From positions 1-64,000 of the forward strand of contig NZ_JNZP01000011.1 of NCBI RefSeq assembly GCF_000725545.1: 64,000 nucleotides of DNA, written 5' to 3'. Below the pieces are notes generated by a model. The model saw only the letters and a program-made list of their open reading frames with translations, did no database searches and was not told the DNA's origin. A program made the translations under genes and the position numbers. Positions 49,342 through 57,937 of the stretch are shown here, in pieces (position 1 is the stretch's first letter; every line of letters begins with the position of its first letter). This stretch comes from Streptomyces exfoliatus. Lineage in GTDB: Bacteria; Actinomycetota; Actinomycetes; Streptomycetales; Streptomycetaceae.

Positions 49342-50379
49342 ATGGAAGAGATGTTCGAGCTGGGGACCGTCAGTTGCCCGTCCGGCACCCTGGTGCTCAT
49401 CGACGGTGGTCACCTGGGGCTGTGGAGCGGGAACCGGTCGCCGGCGGACATCGATCCGGCTGCCTTGGGTGTAGAAGACGCTGCGATGGCTGCCGACGTC
49501 GCGGGCGCCATTGACTTCGTGGTCACCGGCCCGGACGCATCCGAAGCCGTGCTGACCTTTGACCGGCAGCCGGGCTCCAGGCTCCATGACATCCCCGCCT
49601 CGAAAACCGCCGAGTTCGAGGCGGCCTTCGCTGAGCACTGCCGATCCGTCGGCCTTGACGCCCGACTGGAGGCTTTGCCTGTTCGGGAAGCGCATGCCCT
49701 CAGGGCCATCCGGACAGGCGAAGAGGGCGGTGGCAGCTTTTCCATGTTCGGGGTTCCCGTCGTGGCAGTAGGTGGCGTACCTCGGGATCGGCCCTTGCCC
49801 GTGCTGGCTACTCGGGTCGACTACGGCGACGGTGTCGGGGAATGCTGGTCCGAGATCTCGATCCGCATGAGTGAGGGCCAGGTGGCGTCGTCAGTGTCCC
49901 TGGGTGACATAGGGGTGGACTGGGCACGTGTGCTTTTCGGCGATGTCGACGCCCTGAACCTCTGGCAGCACGATGAGCCGGTGGACGGCTTGGCCGATGT
50001 GGCGTTCTGGGGTGCTGCGGCGGACGAAGCGGCCACGACGTTCACCGCACCCGAACTGGGCGAGCCCGGCGAGGATGGTGTGCGCGGATGGACTGGCCTG
50101 CCTGTCTCGGAGGCAATGGACAGAGCACTCGCTCTGTCGAGATGGAAGGACGAGAGCGGACGGCGCATGGCCGTGGACTTCCGACCGCACTCCCACCACT
50201 GGCAGATCATGCGCGAGGTACGTGCCTCGCCGGTCGAGGCCGGATCCGTGGAGCTCGGTGATGCCCGAGTGCTGTGCGCGATGACGAGCTGGGGCGACGG
50301 GTTCTTCCCTGTGACCGCCGAACTGGACCCGTCGGGTGACCTCCTCGCCGTGCGAGTGCGCTTCGCCGACGCTCCCTGA
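49342..50379 (+). CDS. DUF4241-like protein, function unknown
   Basis: 345 residues starting MEEMFELGTVSCPSGTLVLI. An N-terminal domain (ADIDPAALGVEDAAMAADVA, LDARLEALPVREAHALRAIR) precedes a C-terminal region SVELGDARVLCAMTSWGDGF with FPVTAELDPSGDLLAVRVRF, the usual closing motif of DUF4241. No signal peptide or membrane segment. No good ribosome site before the ATG. GC and codon use are slightly below the neighbours. Such proteins occur as single genes in Streptomyces; no function can be given. Confidence 0.7.
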   Translation: MEEMFELGTVSCPSGTLVLIDGGHLGLWSGNRSPADIDPAALGVEDAAMAADVAGAIDFVVTGPDASEAVLTFDRQPGSRLHDIPASKTAEFEAAFAEHCRSVGLDARLEALPVREAHALRAIRTGEEGGGSFSMFGVPVVAVGGVPRDRPLPVLATRVDYGDGVGECWSEISIRMSEGQVASSVSLGDIGVDWARVLFGDVDALNLWQHDEPVDGLADVAFWGAAADEAATTFTAPELGEPGEDGVRGWTGLPVSEAMDRALALSRWKDESGRRMAVDFRPHSHHWQIMREVRASPVEAGSVELGDARVLCAMTSWGDGFFPVTAELDPSGDLLAVRVRFADAP

Positions 50380-50537
50380 ACAGCCGCCCCGAACGCGCGT
50401 GACGGATACGTGGCGCAGCAGGTGATCCCGCTGGCCATCCTCGCAGGCGGCGATTCGCCGGCCCATCCCGCCCTACGCTCCCGATCGCAAGGCCGCCCAC
50501 CGAGCAAGCGTCGTCGACAACCAGGTTTCGGAGCACC

Positions 50538-51941
50538 GTGCCGCGTTTCGTCTATCGGATCACCAAGTACGACCCTGCCGACCGCGACGAACCCGGCCAC
50601 TACATCGGCGCTGAGGACACGACCAGCGACCACGGACCGGTAGAGGCTGCCCATCTTCAAACGATTGCCGCCTTCGCCGAGGACACCGGCATCGACCGTC
50701 TGGTCATCCGTGAGCCGGGGATCGCCGGCCTTGCCCACTTCGGCCTGGAGCCGGCGGTCGACGGCCACGGTCTTGCCGGACTCTTCCCACCCGACCTCAG
50801 CGGGTTCCACGACGGTGCAGAGGTGCCCGTCTCGCTCGGTCTGGAGCTGGTGAGGGTCATGCTCCGCGAGGGCGCTGTTGCCCGCGCCCGGGCTCTCGGT
50901 CTCTTCCCGGAGCGGCTGGAAGCCTCGCCCTACGACGCGGACTTCGACGAACCCGGCGTGCAGCGGCCCGCCGACGAGGACTTCTGGGCCCGTCTGCGCT
51001 GGTCCATCGCCATGCGGCAAGCAGCGATCTTGGAGGAGGGGTACCTCCGCAATGCCTCCCGCTGGCACCGCCTCACCGAAGACACACTCGATGCGGTGCG
51101 CGCCCGCCTCACCCCGCGTGCCCAGTTGACCGTCTGGCCTGACCTGTCCACCGATGTCGAGGCGGTCCTCGCCTCTCTTCCCGACGAAGGTCCGGTGGAG
51201 TTCGTGTGGGAGGACCAGTACGGGGCTCTCTCCAGCACGATGGCCGACGAGTCCGACTACAAGGAGCTGGCCGCCCGGGTGGCAGGCGCCCGTGCTGCCA
51301 CGGTCCTGCCCCTGGCCCTCGACGAACGTCACCCGCTGTTCACCGCGGTGCTCCCCGACAGCGACGGCGTCCTGCGCGCCCGGTGGAGGACCGAGCCGAC
51401 GCCGAGTGACCGGAACTGGGCCTTTCTGAAGACTCTCCACCGCAGGCAGATCTGCACCGGCACGGTCACGGAGATCGCCGGCTTCGGTGTGACCTTCGTG
51501 GACATCGGCGGCTTCACCGCGATGATCAACATTCCCGAACTGTCCTGGCGCCGTTTCGATCACCCCTCCGACGTCGTCACCGTCGGCCAGAAGATCTCGG
51601 CCGAAATCCTCGATGTCGACCTGATCCGCGAGTGTGTGCCGCTGTCCCTGAAGGCATTGCAGGAGGACCCGATGCCGCAGCTCATCGAGCAGGTCGGCCA
51701 GATCACGAACGGCCTCGTGACCAAACTCGTCCCGTTCGGCGCCTTCGTCCGTATCGAGGACAGAGAGGACGGCCTCGAAGGCCTGGTGCATCTCTCCGAG
51801 CTGGCAGAAGGACCCCTGGACCGGCCCGAGGACGTAGTACAGGTCGGAGACATCCTCACCGTGAAGATCGTGAACGTAGACCCTCCACGGCGCCGCATCA
51901 CTCTCTCCCACCTACAGGCGCTCGCGCCGGGAGAGCGCTGA
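50538..51941 (+). CDS. Protein with two C-terminal S1 RNA-binding domains
   Basis: 467 residues. The N-terminal 290 (FVYRITKYDPADRDEPGHYI, HLQTIAAFAEDTGIDRLVIR, FWARLRWSIAMRQAAILEEG) is an uncharacterised domain found ahead of S1 repeats in actinomycetes. S1 repeat one (about 300-372): ICTGTVTEIAGFGVTFVDIG. S1 repeat two (about 378-460): GLVTKLVPFGAFVRIEDRED with LEGLVHLSEL, closer to the ribosomal S1 consensus. Much shorter than ribosomal protein S1, so an accessory RNA-binding protein. The stop codon lies inside the left arm of its terminator. Confidence 0.85.
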   Translation: MPRFVYRITKYDPADRDEPGHYIGAEDTTSDHGPVEAAHLQTIAAFAEDTGIDRLVIREPGIAGLAHFGLEPAVDGHGLAGLFPPDLSGFHDGAEVPVSLGLELVRVMLREGAVARARALGLFPERLEASPYDADFDEPGVQRPADEDFWARLRWSIAMRQAAILEEGYLRNASRWHRLTEDTLDAVRARLTPRAQLTVWPDLSTDVEAVLASLPDEGPVEFVWEDQYGALSSTMADESDYKELAARVAGARAATVLPLALDERHPLFTAVLPDSDGVLRARWRTEPTPSDRNWAFLKTLHRRQICTGTVTEIAGFGVTFVDIGGFTAMINIPELSWRRFDHPSDVVTVGQKISAEILDVDLIRECVPLSLKALQEDPMPQLIEQVGQITNGLVTKLVPFGAFVRIEDREDGLEGLVHLSELAEGPLDRPEDVVQVGDILTVKIVNVDPPRRRITLSHLQALAPGER

Positions 51942-51961
51942 CCGGTGCGGTCAGCGCTCTC
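51931..51961 (+). terminator. Terminator overlapping the S1-protein stop codon
   Basis: Perfect 13-base stem GAGAGCGCTGACC / GGTCAGCGCTCTC with loop GGTGC. The TGA stop of the S1-domain gene is part of the left arm. Confidence 0.85.
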
Positions 51962-52136
51962 CGGGTTGGCCTTCTCGTGAGGCGGAACGAGGTCGAGTTG
52001 CTGTCCGGAGTGCCTCACGGGCCGAATCGCGAGCCCCGGGCCGAGGGTGGCGTCGGTGGTGCTGAGTTCTTCGCTGGGTCCCCTATGCTCGCGAGCCAGT
52101 TGGTACGAACAGTTCATTCAGGGGGCGCGGAGCCAC

Positions 52137-52871
52137 ATGGCCGACGAGATCACGTACGAGTACAAGACCGTGCAGACGGTTCGCGGCACCGACGGCCTGG
52201 TGATCTCGAAGATGCAGAAGGACGGCTGGGAGCTTGTGGAACAGGCCCATGGCATGCTGCGCTCCACCCTCGGCTTCCGCCGGCCGAAGAAGCCCCTGCC
52301 GCTTCTCTTGATCGGAACCGCGGTCGGCGGCCTCGTGATCCTGGCCATCGTCATCGGCGTAGCCGCGGCCCTCGAGAACGGGGGCGAGAAGAAGGACGAG
52401 TCGAACAAGCCGACGGCGGCCCCTGCGTCGAGCGCAGAACACTCCGCTACGCCGACTCCGACCGCGGCCAGGCCGGCTGCCGCCGTGGTGATCACGCCTC
52501 AGATCAACCCGGAGTTCGCGGCGCTGCTGAAGACGCCGGACTCCTGCGACAGCGCGAACCCCGACTTCGCGACCAAGTACAAGGGCAAGACGGTCGCCTT
52601 CGACGGCTCGATCGTGCACATGGCACCCCACGGTGACGACGACACCCGCTACGACTTCCTCCTGGGCCCGGGCGACCAGGGGCCGAGGACAGAGATCGGC
52701 CCGGCCTTCACGTACAAGGACGTCAACGTCGTCGACCTGAGGCTGACCGGCCGGAACACCCCTGCCACCGTCCGTGCGGGAGACACGTTCCGCTTCGTCG
52801 CCGAGGTGGGCGAGTTCAACGCGAACCAGTGCCTCTTCTTCCTCGACCCCGTGTCGACGGAAACCCGGTAG
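52137..52871 (+). CDS. DUF4839-like membrane-anchored protein
   Basis: 244 residues from the ATG at 52137, with GGAG four bases upstream; the frame extends 30 codons earlier without a site. A short cytosolic domain (TYEYKTVQTVRGTDGLVISK, DGWELVEQAHGMLRSTLGFR) precedes one transmembrane helix (LLLIGTAVGGLVILAIVIGV, about 60-80). A Ser/Thr/Pro-rich linker follows, then an outside domain (FAALLKTPDSCDSANPDFAT, KTVAFDGSIVHMAPHGDDDT, ATVRAGDTFRFVAEVGEF) with two cysteines that may pair. The outer domain matches DUF4839. Function unknown; it stands alone after a terminator. Confidence 0.75.
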   Translation: MADEITYEYKTVQTVRGTDGLVISKMQKDGWELVEQAHGMLRSTLGFRRPKKPLPLLLIGTAVGGLVILAIVIGVAAALENGGEKKDESNKPTAAPASSAEHSATPTPTAARPAAAVVITPQINPEFAALLKTPDSCDSANPDFATKYKGKTVAFDGSIVHMAPHGDDDTRYDFLLGPGDQGPRTEIGPAFTYKDVNVVDLRLTGRNTPATVRAGDTFRFVAEVGEFNANQCLFFLDPVSTETR

Positions 52872-53032
52872 CCAAGATGGGCAGCTGTCACACCGCGGAC
52901 CCGAGCAGGCCGCCGTCGGCCTTGACCCCTGGAACCTGACAGGCCACCTCGGGCTTGACGCTGCGCCGGCTCGCTGACACCTGTGCCGAAAACCGCGAGC
53001 CGATCGGTCCCAGCCTCGGCAGGATGCCCTCT

Positions 53033-54550
53033 GTGAACCACGTCCTGTGCGGGCTGTCCGCCAATGCCGCTCTGCCGCCCGAGCTGATCGACCGACTGAT
53101 CGCGGTCGCGGACGCTGACCTCGCCGCGGGCCTCGCCGATCGCGCGGACCTCACTCATGCGCAGGCGGTCGCGCTGGCGTCGCGCGTCAAGGAGAGCGCT
53201 ACACAGCTCGCGTACGCGGGCCGGCTGACCGCCGCCGACGTCGATCCCTCCGAACAGCCGGACGCCGCCCTCGCCCTGCTCGACGAGGGTGCAGGCAGCC
53301 CGGAATGGGCGTTTCTCCTCGCGACAGATCCAGTACTCGAGCGCCGGGAGAAGCTTGCCGCCTGTCCTGATCTCCCGTCCGATGTGAGGGAGACGCTCGG
53401 CGCTGACGCGGACGTACGGGTCGTAGCGGAGCTCGCGCTGGGGGCCACGCCGACACTCGCCGCCAGACTGGCACGGCATCCGCATGCCGAAGTCCGGCGC
53501 GCGGTGGCGGCCAACGAGGCGACGCCACCGGTCGTGCTGGCGGCGCTGCTCACCGGCGAGGGCCTGCCTCCCGCACAACGGTGTCTGATCTGCGAGCGCG
53601 AGGAGACGCCGTTCGTACACGAGCCGCAGTGCCCGCGGCCGGAATGCGATCTGCTGCCGGGCGCCTCGTGTGACGGCTCCCACGAGTCCACCGTGCACAA
53701 CACGCAGCAGACGGCACTGAGGAACCCGGCCACCCCCGCCGATGCCGCGTTCCGCTTCGCCGACCATCCTTCAGCGCTGCTGCGCTCGGCGCTCGCCGCT
53801 CGTCCCGGCCTGCCCTCAGAGGTGTACCGACGGCTCGCCGTGGACCCCGTTCCCGGTGTCCGGGCCGACCTCGCCGAGAATCCCGCGATCGGCGCCGACC
53901 TGATCCGCTCGCTGGCCGACGACCGCGGCCACGACGTGCAACGCAGGCTCGCCTACAACCCGCGCGTGCCGCTCGACGTGCTCATCCGCCTGGCAGCCGT
54001 TACCAAGCTCGGCGCCATCCTGCTGCCGCGAATCGCCGCCGCCAGTCCGGCCGAGGTTGAGGAGTTGGCCCAGTCCCCCAACCCGGCCGCGCGCATGCTG
54101 GTGGCCGAGCGGCGCGATCTGCCGACTGGAATCCGTGACGCGCTCGCCACCGACACCGACGCGAAGGTGGTGAAGTCCATCGCTTCACGCCCAGGCCTTT
54201 CCGAAGCACAGCTGCGCGCCATGGTCGACAGGCACGGGACCCGCGTCATAGCCAAGGTGGCGGCCAACCCTGACGCGAGCCCGGCGCTGCTGGAGTACCT
54301 GACCCGGCACGAACCCCCGGTACGAAGGACCTTCCGCGAGGTCGCCCGGCACCGCAACGCGACGGGTGCGGCACTGCGCAACTGCTTGGCGGACGCGCAG
54401 GCACGGCCCCTGGCCGCCGGCCACCCGGCCCTTCTGCCGCAAGTCATCGTGGAACTGCTCACCGACACCGACTGGCAGGTGGTGCAAGCCGCAGCCGCCA
54501 ACCCGTCGCTGCCGCTGGCCGTGATGTCGGATCTGGTGCCCCAGCTGTAA
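53033..54550 (+). CDS. LRV/HEAT-like repeat protein with a cysteine cluster
   Basis: 505 residues from a GTG (AGGA about ten bases upstream); the frame opens 26 codons earlier. Helical repeats of 20-30 residues run throughout, of the type LARHPHAEVRRAVAANEATP, LAYNPRVPLDVLIRLAAVTK and IASRPGLSEAQLRAMVDRHG, like leucine-rich-repeat-variant proteins. Between repeat blocks at about 183-215 lies RCLICEREETPFVHEPQCPR followed by PECDLLPGASC: CxxC, CxxxxC and one more Cys, likely a zinc or Fe-S site. Probably a protein-binding scaffold. Cytosolic; no partner gene. Confidence 0.75.
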   Translation: MNHVLCGLSANAALPPELIDRLIAVADADLAAGLADRADLTHAQAVALASRVKESATQLAYAGRLTAADVDPSEQPDAALALLDEGAGSPEWAFLLATDPVLERREKLAACPDLPSDVRETLGADADVRVVAELALGATPTLAARLARHPHAEVRRAVAANEATPPVVLAALLTGEGLPPAQRCLICEREETPFVHEPQCPRPECDLLPGASCDGSHESTVHNTQQTALRNPATPADAAFRFADHPSALLRSALAARPGLPSEVYRRLAVDPVPGVRADLAENPAIGADLIRSLADDRGHDVQRRLAYNPRVPLDVLIRLAAVTKLGAILLPRIAAASPAEVEELAQSPNPAARMLVAERRDLPTGIRDALATDTDAKVVKSIASRPGLSEAQLRAMVDRHGTRVIAKVAANPDASPALLEYLTRHEPPVRRTFREVARHRNATGAALRNCLADAQARPLAAGHPALLPQVIVELLTDTDWQVVQAAAANPSLPLAVMSDLVPQL

Positions 54551-54679
54551 TCGATCTGCCCGCCAAACGCCAACGCAACGCCCTCGTGTCTGATGTCGTC
54601 GTCCGCCTCGCGGCGATCAGGAAGCGGTCAGCTTGGCCAGGGGCTGTCCCGTACCTGCAAGAAGGAGTGAAAACCTGGC

Positions 54680-54940
54680 TCAGGATGCGTCGCGGTGTGC
54701 TGCGGCGCCCCAGCGACGGATGTGGAGGTCGGGTTCGGATCGGGCGGACTCGATGGTGATTTCGAGCAGTTCGCGCGGATGAGGCGGGTATGCCGGGCGG
54801 GGGGGTAGGACGGCCCAGCAAGACACGCTGGCCCATCTGCAGCTCGGTCGGTGGCCTCGGCGAGCACCCGCATCGAGGCCTCCAGCCACGCGTCGCCTTC
54901 CGGGACCTCCAGGGCCGGAATTTGGTGTATCCGCGGGACG
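54680..54940 (-). pseudogene. Unidentified gene fragment, frameshifted at a G-run
   Basis: One minus frame reads IHQIPALEVPEGDAWLEASM and RVLAEATDRAADGPACLAG. At a run of seven G (plus strand, near 54,800) the coding character moves to another frame, PRELLEITIESARSEPDLHI, which ends at 54680. No start is found; the 5' end abuts the DUF427 gene. Truncated remnant or sequencing slip; family not recognised. Confidence 0.4.
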
Positions 54941-54970
54941 TTGCTGCCTCGCGTCGATGACCATGGGGCC

Positions 54971-55252
54971 ATGCGAGCAATCTGGAACAACATGACCATC
55001 GCCGAGAGCGAAGACACTGTCGTTGTCGAGGGCAACCACTACTTCCCCCGGTCAGCGCTGCGCGAGGACGTGCTACGTGATTCGGACACGCATACGACCT
55101 GTTCATGGAAGGGGCTTGCGTCCTATTACGCCCTGGAAATAGACGGCGTTCGTAGTGAGGACGCCGTCTGGTACTACCCCGACCCTCAGAGGGGTGCCGA
55201 GATGGTCCGCGATCGGGTCGCCTTCTGGAAAGACGTCCAGGTTGTGGATTGA
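54971..55252 (+). CDS. DUF427 domain protein
   Basis: 93 residues, normal for a single DUF427 domain. MRAIWNNMTIAESEDTVVVE, GNHYFPRSALREDVLRDSDT, HTTCSWKGLASYYALEIDGV and a DAVWYYPDP near the end are the family hallmarks: the CxWKG loop and WxYPxP. Small beta-barrel fold, cytosolic, function unknown, often encoded near redox or stress genes. Ribosome site weak (GGGG three bases upstream). Confidence 0.9.
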   Translation: MRAIWNNMTIAESEDTVVVEGNHYFPRSALREDVLRDSDTHTTCSWKGLASYYALEIDGVRSEDAVWYYPDPQRGAEMVRDRVAFWKDVQVVD

Positions 55253-55789
55253 GCAGTTGTTGAACGACCCGGGAGCGGTTCGGCCGTCCAGGCGCCCGGC
55301 GACGGCCCGCTCGGTGGCCGTCATCACCCCGAGCACGGGCGGCCGGCTCGACCGTAGTCCGGGCGGTGATGCCGGGGTGGTAGGTGCCGCACCGGCCCGT
55401 CGGTCAGTATCGGCGGCTGGGCTTGGCGCTGCGGCGGCGGTCAGGTGAGCCGATCACCGCCAGAGCGCCTTCCCCGTCCCGCCGGATCTCGCGGACGGTC
55501 AGCCGGATGAGGAGTGGAGCGCCTCGCCCTCGAGGCAAAGCTCGTGCGGTAGCTGGCCGACAGCATCACCGGGCCCACCATTCCGAGGGCGTCACAGAGG
55601 GTTCTGGACGTGGTCGTCGGCGGCGGAGGGAAGCGACGTGGCGGCGGCTTCGGTTGCTCCCTTGGCGCTCGGTCTCCCCAGTCGGTGGTCTCACCCGTAT
55701 GGGTATGGACGGGTCATACCGTCCGGCAAAGGGCATCCTCAGGGCGTACCCGGGTGGCCTTGGCGTCGCCCTTACCCGGAAAGGCACCT
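55253..55789. other. No gene seen
   Basis: 537 bp upstream of the P450. It should hold the P450 promoter, but I see no convincing -35/-10 pair. Frames on both strands are low-complexity Arg-rich shadows. Confidence 0.45.
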
Positions 55790-56992
55790 GTGAACAGCGA
55801 GCCCGCCACCCTTTATCACGTCGATGATCTCCCCGCGCTGGACTTCGACCCGTTCCTGCGCACCTCACTCCGTGAGGCTCCCGTCCGGCGCATCCGGCTG
55901 CCTCACGGTGAGGGCGAGTGCTGGCTCGTGACGAGTTACGACCTCGTGCGGTTCGTCACGTCGGACCGGCGGTTCAGCCGGGACATCACCGGCCGTCCCG
56001 TTCCCAAGATGACCCGGCACGCCATTCCGCTGGACCGGGCGGTCAGCTTCGTCGACCCGCCCGGCCACGCTCGCATCCGGGCCGCTGTCGCCCCCGCCTT
56101 CAGCAGCACGGCGATGGACCGTCTGCGACCGCGCGTGCAGGAGCTGCTGGATGCCATGGTCGGCCGGCTCCTGCACAGGCAGCAGCCGGCCGATCTCGTC
56201 CGCGACATCACCTCACCCTTCCCCCTCGCCGTGATCGGCCTGGTCATGGGCATGCCGGAGTCCGACCAGGCCCAGGTGCGCGAGTGGGCCGACACCCTGT
56301 TGAGCAGAGCGTCCGACGAACAGGACGCCCAACGTGCCGAGCGCGTCAAGCAGGACAGTCGCGCCTACTTTCTGCGTCTTGCCCTGCTGCGGCGCGACGA
56401 CCCTCGCGACGACACCATGACGACGCTGGTGCGGGCCATGGACCGCGGGACCATCGACGAGGAGGAACTGCTCGCGCTGGCCACGCTCATCGGTCTGAAC
56501 GGGTGGCACGCGGTGTGCAACAACGCCTCCAACATGCTGTACGCCCTGCTGACCACCGAGGGCCTGTGGGACAGGCTGTGCGCCGAGCCGCACACCGTGC
56601 CCCAGGCCGTGGACGAACTCCTGCGCTGGGTGCCGCACAAGCACGGCGTGGGCCAGCCCCGCATCGCCACCGAGAACGTCCGGGTCGGAGAAGCGCTGGT
56701 CCGCGAAGGCGAGTACGTATACGTCTCCTATGTGGCCGCCAACTGGGACGAACGCGTCTACCCGCAGGCAGGGGACATCGACTTCGACCGCGAGGGCCCG
56801 CGGCACCTGGCCTTCGGCAACGGCCCCCATTTCTGTGTCGGCCCGCTGCTGGCTCGGATGGAAGCGGAGGTACTGCTGTCGACCCTCACCGCCCGCCTGC
56901 CCACCCTGCGTCTGTCGGTCCCCCGCGACCGAATCCCCTGGCAGACCGACATCCTCATCCGCGGGCCCAGGACACTCCCCGTGACCTGGTAG
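55790..56992 (+). CDS. Cytochrome P450 lacking the I-helix acid-alcohol pair
   Basis: 400 residues from a GTG with GGAAAGG five bases upstream; a normal soluble bacterial P450. Heme loop FGNGPHFCVGPLLAR with Cys349; K-helix ELLR (about 274); C-helix PPGHARIRAAV. The I-helix reads LIGLNGWHAVCNNASNMLYA: where most P450s have A-G-x-D/E-T, this has N237-G-W-H240-A241, so both the proton-relay acid and the threonine are absent. Proteins with this loss may use substrate groups or water for oxygen activation, or do non-hydroxylating chemistry. No ferredoxin gene adjacent. It is some 20 kb from the lipopeptide operon, so a tailoring role is not supported. Confidence 0.92.
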   Translation: MNSEPATLYHVDDLPALDFDPFLRTSLREAPVRRIRLPHGEGECWLVTSYDLVRFVTSDRRFSRDITGRPVPKMTRHAIPLDRAVSFVDPPGHARIRAAVAPAFSSTAMDRLRPRVQELLDAMVGRLLHRQQPADLVRDITSPFPLAVIGLVMGMPESDQAQVREWADTLLSRASDEQDAQRAERVKQDSRAYFLRLALLRRDDPRDDTMTTLVRAMDRGTIDEEELLALATLIGLNGWHAVCNNASNMLYALLTTEGLWDRLCAEPHTVPQAVDELLRWVPHKHGVGQPRIATENVRVGEALVREGEYVYVSYVAANWDERVYPQAGDIDFDREGPRHLAFGNGPHFCVGPLLARMEAEVLLSTLTARLPTLRLSVPRDRIPWQTDILIRGPRTLPVTW

Positions 56993-57166
56993 AACCGTCG
57001 CTCCTCCTGCGGCAGCGGCGGATCGATCCGCTCCCCCAAGTCGTCCCGCACGGACCACGGTTACTCTGTGGCGTGCGCGAGTGCAGGCCTTTCGCCGCCG
57101 CCAGTTCCTGGTGCGGGAAAGCCGGTGGGGACGCACCTTTGTCGATGTCTTCGAGGGGAGCCGTTC

Positions 57167-57772
57167 ATGACCACGGCGAAAGACCTGTTCATCATCGCCA
57201 TCGGCCCGACGCCGCAGCATGCGGTGGGACAGGGTGACCTCTCGCTCGCACTCGCCGGAGCGGAGCTGGTCGATCTCATCGGTGCCGGTGTGGTCAGCGT
57301 GGACGAGGACCACATCGTGGCGGGCGGGGCGTCGGCGCCGGACGATCGACTTCTCGCCGAGGCCGCGGCGCAGCTCGTTCGGCAGCCGCCCCACGAGCTG
57401 GTCGAGGACTGGCTGTGGCGCCGGGGACGGGACCTCGCGGCCGCCTACCAGGCCGACCTCGAGGGGAACGGTGACCTGGCGTCGAAGCGAAGCGGCCGGC
57501 TGCCTTTCAGCCCGCAGCGCGTGGTGCCGGCCGATACGCCCGTCCACCGCCGGGCGGCCGACCGCTGGCAGCGGAAGGAGCCCGTCCTGACCGCCCTCGC
57601 CTCGGTTCTGGGCATCTCGCACGAGGGATCCGACGACGAGCCCCGCCTCGATGACGACGCGGTGACGGCCGTGGTGGCCGCCGCGCACGACGCGGTGATG
57701 GAACTCGAGGCCGCCCGTCAGCGACGAACCATCGAGAACGCGACCTTCGCCAACATCTGGCGCGGACCCTGA
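57167..57772 (+). CDS. GPP34/GOLPH3-family protein
   Basis: 201 residues starting MTTAKDLFIIAIGP, with GGGGAG about eight bases upstream. LSLALAGAELVDLIGAGVVS, LLAEAAAQLVRQPPHELVED and AVVAAAHDAVMELEAARQRR follow the bacterial GPP34 pattern, an all-helical fold related to yeast Vps74 and human GOLPH3, which bind phosphoinositides. The bacterial role is unknown; several paralogues per Streptomyces genome are usual. It is 174 bp after the P450 and could be co-transcribed with it. The terminator at 57863 follows. Confidence 0.82.
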   Translation: MTTAKDLFIIAIGPTPQHAVGQGDLSLALAGAELVDLIGAGVVSVDEDHIVAGGASAPDDRLLAEAAAQLVRQPPHELVEDWLWRRGRDLAAAYQADLEGNGDLASKRSGRLPFSPQRVVPADTPVHRRAADRWQRKEPVLTALASVLGISHEGSDDEPRLDDDAVTAVVAAAHDAVMELEAARQRRTIENATFANIWRGP

Positions 57773-57862
57773 GCCACACCGGCACCGACGTGCCGCGTGC
57801 CGGCGTGCCGCCTGCGGCCGTGTGAGTCGCCGGGGCGACGGCGACCTGCGCCGCAAGGGCGC

Positions 57863-57891
57863 GGGCGGCGCGCAGAACGTGCGCGCCGCCC
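57863..57891. terminator. Bidirectional terminator between convergent genes
   Basis: Perfect 12-base stem GGGCGGCGCGCA / TGCGCGCCGCCC with loop GAACG, in the gap between the GPP34 gene (plus) and the lipoprotein gene (minus). It can serve both. Confidence 0.85.
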
Positions 57892-57937
57892 GTGCCGTCG
57901 TGTGTCTGCCTGCTCGGCGTCCTCGGTGGTGCCCCTT

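Noticed and set aside
55790..56992. P450 as a tailoring enzyme of the lipopeptide
   Set aside because: It is about 20 kb away beyond a decayed accessory region and unrelated genes, so linkage is not supported.
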